NCBI GenBank assembly: GCA_028023455.1
Contig: JAQFVV010006216.1
Span: 3,240,877 to 3,304,876, forward strand
Direction of reading: 5' to 3'
DNA length: 64,000 nucleotides
From: Epiperipatus broadwayi
Lineage: Eukaryota > Onychophora > Udeonychophora > Euonychophora > Peripatidae
Under the pieces are notes generated by a model. The model searched no databases and had not been told where the DNA came from. It worked only from the letters and a program-made list of their open reading frames with translations. A program made the translations under genes and the position numbers. Below, one piece after another: positions 1 through 9,569 of the stretch; positions within the stretch are counted from its first letter, which is position 1; each line of letters opens with the position of its first letter.

Positions 1-1762
1 GTTTTGGAAAGCTTAGTGATTAGTGACTGGAAATTGATTGATTATTGACGATGTAACAGCTAGGTGTTAGCGCTTGGGGGATTGAAAAAGACGCACAGCT
101 TCAATCCCTTCAGTTCTGCTAAGAAAGAGAAAAAAATGGGCCATCGTTTATACAATGAGGACCAACTACACGAAAAACAAAATCTCCAAAGGATAAATAA
201 ATAAATCAACCGGATACTAATCTTCGGACGACGTGGGAATTCACGTTTAAACGGCCAGGAATATAATAGGATGAACTATTTCAATAACCGTAAGAACTTT
301 AAAATTTATGAACAGTAAATTAAAAACTTTTCATATTTAAAATGATTTTAATATTATTCTATCTGACCAACATTATTTTATTAATTAGTTATAATTTTAT
401 TTAATGTATTTAATTTGTAAAATCATTTCCATTTATTTATTTATTTATTTAATTTTGTTCTTTAAGTTTTATTATGATTTCTGTTTTCCGTTAAATAAAT
501 TATAAAAAAAATGTTAAACTTAAGTCGGGCGTGAATGGCTGTATCGATTTGTAAAGATATATTAAGGGAGGGTAATCTTGGGTTGTTCATTTCGTAGTTG
601 AATTGGTTCAATGGATTGGATATATTTATGTAATTAGTAGGTGTAATATGAGATCCGCCACGGGCAGGATTATAGATATACGCCACACACCCTCTGTTTG
701 CCTATGGATGGGTTTGTAAGTCGGCAGAAGACCGCAGCCCATTCCTATGGAGTTTTTAGTTTATTGAGCTACTTGCCCACAGATGTCATATTCCTGTGGG
801 TGGAGAGTCAATGTCGTTTTCTTTCTTCATATTGTTCAGATGTACATTCCTGACAATATAATTGTGTCGTCGTATCATGCTACATTGAATACATGAATGT
901 ATCAGATGGATTGGCGCCGGTTGATTGCGAAATGTGTTGCCTAGGGTTAAATAGGGATAGAATATTTTATTTTCAAATGCAAATCTATATAGTATATTCA
1001 GGCTCGATCCTATAAAACTATTAAACTTAGGTTGTTTATAGACGCTTGCATGGATTGTTTATCGGTTAACTATGTTTTGCGTTTTCATATTTGATCAAAA
1101 TATATAGACATTCGATAAATAATGATACCTTACGGTGAGTATCTAAAAATGTATTTATTCGGATGTCTTTTAAGTTATTGGTGACGATGCAAGTATCTTA
1201 CGATGAATACTAGAGGGTTTCTTATAATTCCCTATGCAATTGTCAGTAATCAATAATTTTGTATTTTGATCGTTTATGTTTACTTTGAAATGTTTTTGAC
1301 CGTTGAAGTCTATGTAACCGATCTATAGCAACTTATTATAACAAGCTTTTATAATCCCATCTGTGCGAACTTGATTAAAAAATGTAAATTTATAATATAA
1401 TAGTAACTCAATGTAAATTAAAGTAAAATCAAAGTTAAAAATAATGTTAAATGTTTAAATGTAAATCACTAAAATAATTTTAAACCTTATATATATGTGC
1501 ATAAATAAATCTGTTTGTATGATAATTACTGGAAGTGGCTTACTTTATTCTTTTATATACTAGTAAATGATATTATTAAATCTCTGCTATTCCACTGAGC
1601 TAGTGACAATGGGCTAACGATCTAAATATGTAAATAAAGTGGAATCCTAACAGCGCGTATCTGCCTACTCTATAAATTTTTCTAGGCTTAAATGCCTAGA
1701 TGGCGCCCTTTGGTAGTGCGGTGCGGTGCGATGCGATCTACCACTTCGTTTGGATCGTTATA
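1..1762 (+). repeat. 5' LTR (partial) of the LARD-like element
   Basis: This is the R-U5 part of the LTR. The upstream U3 lies before the window; base 1 corresponds to 3579 in the 3' LTR, a few bases downstream of its TATA box. It ends in GGATCGTTATA, where other family members end in CGTTACA. A two-base spacer and the primer binding site follow. A G-rich stretch at 1717-1740 (repeated GTGCG/GATGCG) is found in this subfamily but is missing from the LTRs at 37088 and 46127. The open frame on the opposite strand at 462-686 is discussed as a finding and is not called as a gene. Confidence 0.85.
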
Positions 1763-1764
1763 AT

Positions 1765-1777
1765 TGGCGCCCAACGT
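1765..1777 (+). other. Primer binding site, tRNA-Lys type
   Basis: TGGCGCCCAACGT begins two bases after the LTR end. The TGGCGCC core complements the 3' end of tRNA-Lys species, as in many retroelements. This is strong evidence that the flanking repeats are LTRs and not a tandem duplication. Confidence 0.8.
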
Positions 1778-1887
1778 CTTTCTTGGTCCGTAGTGCCCAA
1801 TGATTTGATGAATGTGCCTAAGTAAGAATGGTCTCAGCCTATCTGGGACCATAGTTTTCCATGGTGCAGTATAGTCCCCAGTTTTGG

Positions 1888-2373
1888 TTTGAAATGTTTT
1901 TGACCGTTGAAGTCTATGTAACCGATCTATAGCAACTTATTATAACAAGCTTTTATAATCCCATCTGTGCGAACTTGATTAAAAAATGTAAATTTATAAT
2001 ATAATAGTAACTCAATGTAAATTAAAGTAAAATCAAAGTTAAAAATAATATTAAATGTTTAAATGTAAATCACTAAAATAATTTTAAACCTTATATATAT
2101 GTGCATAAATAAATCTGTTTGTATGATAATTACTGGAAGTGGCTTACTTTATTCTTTTATATACTAGTAAATGATATTATTAAATCTCTGCTATTCCACT
2201 GAGCTAGTGACAATGGGCTAACGATCTAAATATGTAAATAAAGTGGAATCCTAACAGCGCGTATCTGCCTACTCTATAAATTTTTCTAGGCTTAAATGCC
2301 TAGATGGCGCCCCGTAGTGCAGTTTACGTTAAGTCGTTTCCTCCGGATCGTTACAATGGCGCAACCAACTGGG
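1888..2373 (+). repeat. Embedded LTR 3' fragment with a second primer binding site
   Basis: Bases 1888 to about 2313 repeat 1284-1706 almost exactly; the only difference I see is ATGTTA against ATATTA. The tail then switches to the other LTR subtype, GTAGTGCAGTTTACG ... CCGGATCGTTACA, as in the copies at 37088 and 46127. The fragment ends at 2355 and is followed by TGGCGCAACCAACTGGG (2357-2373), a primer-site-like sequence different from the one at 1765. So the core contains the LTR-leader junction of a sister subfamily. Confidence 0.7.
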
Positions 2374-2903
2374 CCGATCTTTAATAAACCACAAATACCC
2401 TGAGCAAATTTTATCAAAATAAATGTTTTATCTGCTTACATAAGTCGGATATTTTTAAATTTTATAAAAGCACTGCCAGGAAGAAATTGCGCATATATAT
2501 TAAATACGAGAAAGTATAAAATAATTTTAAAACTAATTTTTGTTAAAAAAAAAACAAAAAGTCAAAAGGTTGCAATAAATATGTTTTTTTTTTTTGTTGT
2601 TGATATATATTATGCTTTAACGTGTATAGGCGCGCACAGCCACGTAAGTTTATGATCGAAATGTGGTGCCTTACGATGAGTACCTTTGGGAATTACTTAA
2701 GTGTAACCCTATTTATGCATTTCAATCAGTCATAAATAAGTTGGTGGTATTTATAATTGTTCTGCAAATATACACGTTTAAACCCATTATTTCTTAAAAC
2801 ATATTTATCTCAATGCAACCTTCTTTAAATAAATAATTTATAAAATAACTTGCTTGTTATGCCGTGTGTAAAAATAAAATGTATAAAATAAAATAGAACT
2901 CTT

Positions 2904-2914
2904 GTGGGGAGGGG
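2904..2914 (+). other. Polypurine tract
   Basis: GTGGGGAGGGG is the only G-rich purine run in the core and sits directly before TGTAAACG at 2915. In LTR elements such a tract primes plus-strand synthesis and abuts the 3' LTR, which would place the LTR start at 2915. Confidence 0.55.
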
Positions 2915-3089
2915 TGTAAACGTAAATGGTCCTTAGGTAGGCGATGGTCAACATTTTCTTTTTCTTTTTGTATATAGTTTGTAAAATTATTAACTGAATG
3001 TTTGTAAATTTTGTTAATACCGTAATTACTAACCCTAAGTAAAATATTTTTTTTTTTTGATCATTTTTTTTTAAGTAACTTTACTGATA

Positions 3090-3115
3090 TGTAACGAGCA
3101 CAGACGTTCGTTACA
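3090..3115 (+). other. 26-base hairpin at the LTR start
   Basis: TGTAACGA and TCGTTACA form perfect 8-base arms around a 10-base loop. The same hairpin occurs at the equivalent end of the LTR at 37088-39302 (39277-39302) and, with 7-base arms, at 48260-48285. The right arm equals the LTR 3' terminal sequence, so the LTR end motif appears twice within 26 bases. Confidence 0.75.
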
Positions 3116-3531
3116 TTGTTTTTTTTTATATATATTATTAAACAAGTTAAAATAAAAAGTTCGCATTTAAAAACTTTCTTTAAAAATTAAAAATTGAAAT
3201 TAAAATATCGTCTTAAACTCTTATATATTAAGTCGCACAGATAATAAAAAATTATTAAAATAAAACTTTATTAAAGAAAAAGTATTTTAAAACTAAATTT
3301 TAAAAAGATTTGGAGATGAAATTATATCTTTAAATTTATTTTTAAATATATTTTTGATTTGGAAAACAGGGTAATTAATTAGAAATGGAAATGATTGTTA
3401 ATTAGTTAAATTAAAACCAGCCTTGAGCATTTAAATGTAAAAACACCGGTCAGATAAGAAACAATAGAAACTGTTAGCAAATAAGAAGAAATCCCTATGG
3501 AATCGGACCTACGAAAGGACCATCGCATTGG

Positions 3532-3574
3532 TGACGTAATGTAAATTCAATCCTTGACATTTAATATAAAAAGG
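3532..3574 (+). promoter_or_regulatory. LTR promoter: CRE-like site and TATA box
   Basis: TGACGTAA (3532-3539) matches a CRE/ATF-type element and AATATAAAAAGG (3563-3574) a TATA box about 30 bases downstream. Both recur in the other LTR copies on the opposite strand: TTACGTCA at 38847-38854 and 47865-47872, each with the TATAAAAGG-like box nearby. Conservation among diverged copies suggests they are the functional core promoter; activity is inferred. Confidence 0.6.
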
Positions 3575-5340
3575 ACAGGTTTTGGAAAGCTTAGTGATTA
3601 GTGACTGGAAATTGATTGATTATTGACGATGTAACAGCTAGGTGTTAGCGCTTGGGGGATTGAAAAAGACGCACAGCTTCAATCCCTTCAGTTCTGCTAA
3701 GAAAGAGAAAAAATGGGCCATCGTTTATACAATGAGGACCAACTACACGAAAAACAAAATCTCCAAAGGATAAATAAATAAATCAACCGGATACTAATCT
3801 TCGGACGACGTGGGAATTCACGTTTAAACGGCCAGGAATATAATAGGATGAACTATTTCAATAACCGTAAGAACTTTAAAATTTATGAACAGTAAATTAA
3901 AAACTTTTCATATTTAAAATGATTTTAATATTATTCTATCTGACCAACATTATTTTATTAATTAGTTATAATTTTATTTAATGTATTTAATTTGTAAAAT
4001 CATTTCCATTTATTTATTTATTTATTTAATTTTGTTCTTTAAGTTTTATTATGATTTCTGTTTTCCGTTAAATAAATTATAAAAAAAAATGTTAAACTTA
4101 AGTCGGGCGTGAATGGCTGTATCGATTTGTAAAGATATATTAAGGGAGGGTAATCTTGGGTTGTTCATTTCGTAGTTGAATTGGTTCAATGGATTGGATA
4201 TATTTATGTAATTAGTAGGTGTAATATGAGATCCGCCACGGGCAGGATTATAGATATACGCCACCCACCCTCTGTTTGCCTATGGATGGGTTTGTAAGTC
4301 GGCAGAAGACCGCAGCCCATTCCTATGGAGTTTTTAGTTTATTGAGCTACTTGCCCACAGATGTCATATTCCTGTGGGTGGAGAGTCAATGTCGTTTTTC
4401 TTTCTTCATATTGTTCAGATGTACATTCCTGACAATATAATTGTGTCGTCATATCATGCTACATTGAATACATGAATGTATCAGATGGATTGGCGCCGGT
4501 TGATTGCGAAATGTGTTGCCTAGGGTTAAATAGGGATAGAATATTTTATTTTCAAATGCAAATCTATATAGTATATTCAGGCTCGATCCTATAAAACTAT
4601 TAAACTTAGGTTGTTTATAGACGCTTGCATGGATTGTTTATCGGTTAACTATGTTTTGCGTTTCATATTTGATCAAAATATATAGACATTCGATAAATAA
4701 TGATACCTTACGGTGAGTATCTAAAAATGTATTTATTCGGATGTCTTTTAAGTTATTGGTGATGATGCAAGTATCTTACGATGAATACTAGAGGGTTTCT
4801 TATAATTCCCTATGCAATTGTCAGTAATCAATAATTTTGTATTTTGATCGTTTATGTTTACTTTGAAATGTTTTTGACCGTTGAAGTCTATGTAACCAAT
4901 CTATAGCAACTTATTATAACAAGCTTTTATAATCCCATCTGTGCGAACTTGATTAAAAAATGTAAATTTATAATATAATAGTAACTCAATGTAAATTAAA
5001 GTAAAATCAAAGTTAAAAATAATGTTAAATGTTTAAATGTAAATCACTAAAATAATTTTAAACCTTATATATATGTGCATAAATAAATCTGTTTGTATGA
5101 TAATTACTGGAAGTGGCTTACTTTATTCTTTTATATACTAGTAAATGATATTATTAAATCTCTGCTATTCCACTGAGCTAGTGACAATGGGCTAACGATC
5201 TAAATATGTAAATAAAGTGGAATCCTAACAGCGCGTATCTGCCTACTCTATAAATTTTTCTAGGCTTAAATGCCTAGATGGCGCCCTTTGGTAGTGCGGT
5301 GCGGTGCGATGCGATCTACCACTTCGTTTGGATCGTTATA

Positions 5341-6940
5341 ATATATATAAAAGTTTGTCTTTTGTTTTATTTCTAATTCTTAGAAATTCTTAAAGATAGA
5401 AGGAGAAAGAAAGTACAGTATAGATTTTTTCTGCAATTAGCTCTACTGTTGAGACTTTGATGGTGGAGATATTTTTGTGCTATCTATTACACTCATCAGT
5501 TTGGAATGTTTCCTCAGGATTATACATTGCAAAAAAAAAAAACCAAACTATAAATTATGTGATTGTCTTTTGTTTGAGATTAATTGGAATTTTTCTGAAG
5601 TTAGTGACTGGGCAAACCACGGCAAGCATAGGATGAAATACTTCTCCCACAGGACCATCACTGATTGATCAGGGTAGCTATAAACTTTTACTGAGTGAAC
5701 TGTTCATTTTGCGTAATAGAAATAGATATGTACTATTAAGTGTCTTAAATGTTTCAACAAGAGTGTAGGATTATTGCTGGTAATTTTATTATATTATGTT
5801 AAATGAGTTAAAACAAAGGAACTCATATGCTTTAAATATATTTTTTTTATATGCATTTTATTATAATTTATGTGTGAATCACATTAGATTTTTCCTAATA
5901 ATGTTAACTGCTCGATCTTGAAAGATCAATAAAAAGAATATTAGTTAAATAATTTGTACTGTATTTTTTAAAAAAATGATAATGTTTGTGTTTAATTTAA
6001 GCTTGTATTTGCTCTATATATATAAAAAAAGATTTGAGTCAGTTGGAAATGGTATAGGAAAAGAGAATATGCTTTTTTTTTAATTAAAAGTGAATATAAT
6101 AAAATATATTGAATGTCATATTTGAGTGTCCCTGTTTAATCTGGTTTAGTAATTTAATTCAGTGTACATTTGGCTGAAATAAATTCGCATAAGATTACCT
6201 TAAAATATATTTGGTGATTGCCGTATTTGTGTAATCTTTGAAAATTTACGAATCAAGTTAAAATGTGGCACAGAATGAAATATTAGAAATTTATAACATT
6301 AAAAAAGGATACATTCACAACTAATTATCATCAAAGAAACAAAAGAAATTATAAATGTTAATAAATTATTTACTGTTATTAAAAAATTATTCTCTATTGT
6401 TTTTGCAAAAGCAATTTTTGTAAAGCCAGCAATGGCGATTTTTGCTTTTTCATATATTTCCTATGAGCAATCTTTATTAAAAGAAAATATTTTCAAAGAC
6501 AATTCCCTATTAGTAATGTACTTTTTGGTTTAATAATAAATGTTTTATAAAAATATTATGTTATAATCATTAGCAAGTACTGAAAATCACTTTTTTTGTC
6601 TTCTCTCAGAATTAATATTTTGAATAGTTAAGCTGACATCATATGACACTGCAGAACACATTTGTTTTCTCTCATCAAGATCTCTTTCCCATTTTGACTA
6701 GCAGTGTGTGAACATATTACAATGTGTCATTTTGATACTTGCATTGGGGTTGTGCCTTGTTCAATGCTTGTATTTATATTGTGTTCTATCTGGAGTGAAA
6801 AAATCAGTTTTTTTTATTTTAATATTTACATTGGGTTTGTGCCTTGTTAAGTGCCTGCATTTATATTGTTTTCTGTTCAGTATCTGCAATGTTAAAAACA
6901 TCTTTGTTTGACAGTTCTGAATATATAGTTTGAAATTTAG
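5341..6940. other. No gene recognised
   Basis: A+T-rich sequence between the LTR element and the hAT remnant. The open frames here are short and resemble no family I know. An 87-base tandem duplication lies at 6742-6885. No hAT terminal repeat matching the one at 8837 was found here. Confidence 0.6.
6742..6885 (+). repeat. Two-copy 87-bp tandem repeat
   Basis: CATTGGG-TTGTGCCTTGTT recurs at 6742 and 6829. The period is 29 codons, so a 67-residue open frame (6708-6911) keeps its frame and shows two LGLCLV-CL-LYC blocks. The hydrophobic repeat comes from the DNA duplication; I do not call a gene. Confidence 0.6.
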
Positions 6941-6949
6941 AACAATGTC

Positions 6950-8851
6950 AGGGATTAACTAGATACAGAGGATCATCAATTTCAAGACAGCTGGACAGAC
7001 AAGTACTATTTTATTCTGAATGAAAGTTTGCCTATATGTTTGTTGTGCAATGAATCCATATCAGTCAACAAAGAATACAACTTGAAGAAACACTTTACTT
7101 CAAAACATGCAGATCACCAAAAAATTGATGGACAACTATGAAAAGATGAAATAGAGAAATTGAAGAACTTGGATACCCAGCAGAAAATGTTCACCAAGTA
7201 ATAAATGCAGCATGGAAGCATTGTGAAAGCCAGCTTTGTGGTAAATGAAAAATTTGCTAAGCATTCTAAATCATTTGGTGAAGGAGATCAAAGAATGTCT
7301 GTTGAATGTTGCAAGTGTAATATGTCCTGAAAAAAGAAAAGATTTTTTGAGAATATTAATTTGTTGAGATGTACTGCTGTCTGGTGGATAGAAATCATGG
7401 CTGTTGATATCCAAAAAAGTTTAAAAGAGAAGATTGCTAGATTCAAAGCATTTTCAATTGCTTTGGATGACAGCACTGATGCCTCTGATACAACACAACT
7501 AGCAATATTTATTCAGGGAGTTGATGTGGATTTAATATCACAAAATAATTTTACTTTGGCCCTAAAACAGACAATTACTGGTGAAGATATATTTGAAGAA
7601 GTCATAACAGTCTTCAAGATCTTTGGGCTTAAATGGAGTTCACTATCTGACATATGCACTGATGGAGCTCCTGCAATGGTTGGTGCATGGAAGGGATTTA
7701 TTGGAATAGTTCATGAAAAAGTAACAAAATTACAGATCCATCTGAAAAATTTAACAAATTTTCATTGCATTATCCACTAACAAAATCTGTGTGCAAAATC
7801 AATTAAATTTAGAAATGTTATGGAAGTTGTAGTAGTCAGTATTAACTTTATTAAGTCACATGTACTTAATCACTGCAATTTAAGGAATATTTGGCAGACT
7901 TATTTTCAGATTATGAAAATGTGTCTTATTGCGATGCGAGGTAGTTGAGTAAAGGTAAAACGTTAAAATGATTTATGATCTGAGACAAGTCAGCAGATTT
8001 TATGAACATAAAAGGAAAAGCAATTAACCAAGTAAGAGATGATGAGTGGATGTTTGATTTAGCATTCCTTGTAGATGTCCCTGGATACCTAAATGAAAAT
8101 CTTAAATTGCAAAAACCAGGACAATTGATTCATGAACTGTATGGACATGTCAGTGCTTTTTGTAATAAAGTAAAATTGTTGGAAAGTCAGATAAGAGCTA
8201 AAAATTGTTACCATTTTTCTACTCTAGCAACTCATAAAAATATCCCTTATAATTTGTTATGGAAATCAACTGAAGACATTAATAGAGCAATTTGATACAA
8301 GGTTCGCTGACTTCCGAAATAAAGACTCCATATTCACTATATTTTATCATCCGATGAATGCTGATATAAATAATATGCCAGAAAATTTGCAGATGGAACT
8401 TATTGAGGTTCAAGCAGATTTAGTGCTAAAATTACAATTTAACAACATTGCTTTGATGGATTTTTATAAACATTTGGTGGAAGAAAAATATAGAAATGTA
8501 GTGCCTTTTCAAAAAGAATTTTGTTTTTTTGGCAGCACATATATGTGTGAACAGTTTTTTTCTAGAATGGAATTTAATAAATCAAAAATTCAGACAAGAA
8601 TAACTGACAAAAACCTTGAAAATTCTATGTGATTGTTCTTAAGCAGTATTTCCATCAACATTGATAGTTTCATTGTTGAAGTACAAAACTAATCCTCACA
8701 TTAAATTGTTATGTCATTATTATGAAATTTATGTAGCTCTTCATCATTCACTATTATATTGTACTATTTAATTATTTGGTCCGGCCCTTGACTCAAAGAC
8801 AGAAAGATAATTTGGCCCCTGAACTAGGAAAGGTTGCCCATGCCTGGTCTA
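6950..8851 (+). pseudogene. Degenerate hAT transposase, GTF2IRD2/ZBED-like group
   Basis: Broken frames run in order through a hAT transposase. A BED-type zinc finger is at about 7030-7110 (LCNESISVNKEYNLKKHF, Cys-x2-Cys then His-x4-His). The catalytic-core region is at 7361-7780, with IALDDSTDASDTTQLAIFI and CTDGAPAMVG followed by FHCIIH, typical of domesticated hAT relatives such as GTF2IRD2. The middle region with DDEWMFDLAFLVDVPGYLNE is at 8002-8295, and a C-terminal part is at 8354-8632. Stop codons near 7140 and 7778 and frameshifts near 7330 and 7960 rule out a functional protein. The 3' edge at 8837-8851 (GGTTGCCCATGCCTG) looks like a hAT terminal repeat; its reverse complement starts CAGGCATGGGCAACC. 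The 5' terminus is not found. The transposase identity is confident; the exact subgroup less so. Confidence 0.85.
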
Positions 8852-9346
8852 AATCCTGCACCGTTCATGTGTAAAATTAATTTTGAATAGGAAAAGGATA
8901 TACTTATTGCATCCTAATATTTATGTTTGCAGAGAAAGGATGAACTTATGATAAATATTATTATATTGCAGAAATCTTTGATTATATTAGGTCACTGTCA
9001 GAAACTTAGCCCGATATATCATAGATTGAATTGTGGATTTTGACTCACAAATCATATTTTTAAATAAATATTTCAATTGTGCATGATAATATTTTGATGT
9101 GTATGCATATAACATTTATATTAATACTAGTAATAATAAATTAAATCAATGATAATGTCAGATACATATGTTTCACCATTATACCATTCTCATACGCTTT
9201 CATTACATTTACATCAAATCTTATAATCATGTTAGATCATTTGGGATAGAGATATCTATTTCACTTGGTTCTATCATGGTTCACTTATGATTGCCTTTTG
9301 ATATCCATATATGTGTCTGAATGTTTGTGATGATGGTATATTAAAT
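8852..9346. other. No feature recognised
   Basis: A+T-rich spacer between the hAT end and the foldback element, with no open frame of note. Confidence 0.6.
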
Positions 9347-9569
9347 GTGATAATATATTGAACTATTTCCATCATCTATTTTTAAATGTTGGATATCTAG
9401 AAAATTTTAAGCTTTATTTAAACTTTTCGAATACAAACAACTTGTTAGTAATAACACCCAAACTAATCTCTGTTGTCTCTTGCGTGTTATTGCTAAGAAG
9501 TTGTTTGTATTTGAAAAGTTTAAATAAAGTTTAAATTTTTTAGACATTCATCATTTAATATATTATCAC
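9347..9569. mobile_element. Foldback/MITE-like palindromic element
   Basis: The two halves are inverted copies around a centre near 9470. Arms start GTGATAATATATT on both strands and include TTTAAACTTTTCRAATACAAACAACTT-type matches (left about 9412-9445, right about 9496-9530). Only a few bases lie between the arms at the middle. There is no coding capacity. This architecture fits a non-autonomous foldback or MITE; I cannot assign a superfamily. Confidence 0.7.

Larger units (their letters stand above)
1763..2914 (+). other. Non-coding internal region of the LARD-like element
   Basis: About 1.15 kb between the 5' LTR and the purine tract. It holds a short leader (1778-1887), a displaced LTR fragment with its own primer site (1888-2373), and A+T-rich sequence with no open frame of note. 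At 2635-2700 a short stretch (GCCTTACGATGAGTACCT) echoes the LTR motif near 1128, so more scrambled LTR material may be present. Confidence 0.6.
1..5340 (+). mobile_element. Young non-autonomous LTR retrotransposon (LARD-like), 5' LTR cut by window start
   Basis: Bases 1-1762 recur at 3579-5340 with a constant offset of 3578. By eye I count about four substitutions and four single-base indels, so the two LTRs are nearly identical and the insertion is recent. A tRNA-Lys-type primer binding site follows the first LTR (1765) and a purine tract precedes the second (2904). The part between them, about 1.15 kb, has no gag, protease, reverse transcriptase or integrase frame. LTRs above 2 kb around a short non-coding core are the signature of a LARD-type element, which must borrow enzymes from an autonomous relative. 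The TGTAAC/GTTACA LTR ends suggest a Gypsy-type partner (inference). Related LTRs lie at 37088-39302 and 46127-48285. Confidence 0.8.
2915..5340 (+). repeat. 3' LTR of the LARD-like element (start 2915 or 3090)
   Basis: The start is ambiguous. The purine tract argues for 2915. The clean solo LTR at 37088-39302 instead ends at the equivalent of 3090, where TGTAACGAGC begins. Bases 2945-3090 also occur next to the copy at 46127-48285 (at 48286-48440), so this segment belongs to at least two copies. The LTR ends at 5340 in GGATCGTTATA and is followed by ATATATATA. U3 holds a CRE-like site and a TATA box (3532-3574). Confidence 0.75.

Noticed and set aside
1-5340. Simple tandem segmental duplication
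   Set aside because: A primer binding site directly after the first copy, a purine tract before the second and independent solo copies elsewhere fit LTRs better.
5477-5668. 63-residue + strand open frame
   Set aside because: No recognisable motif, no splice context and a poly-A run inside.
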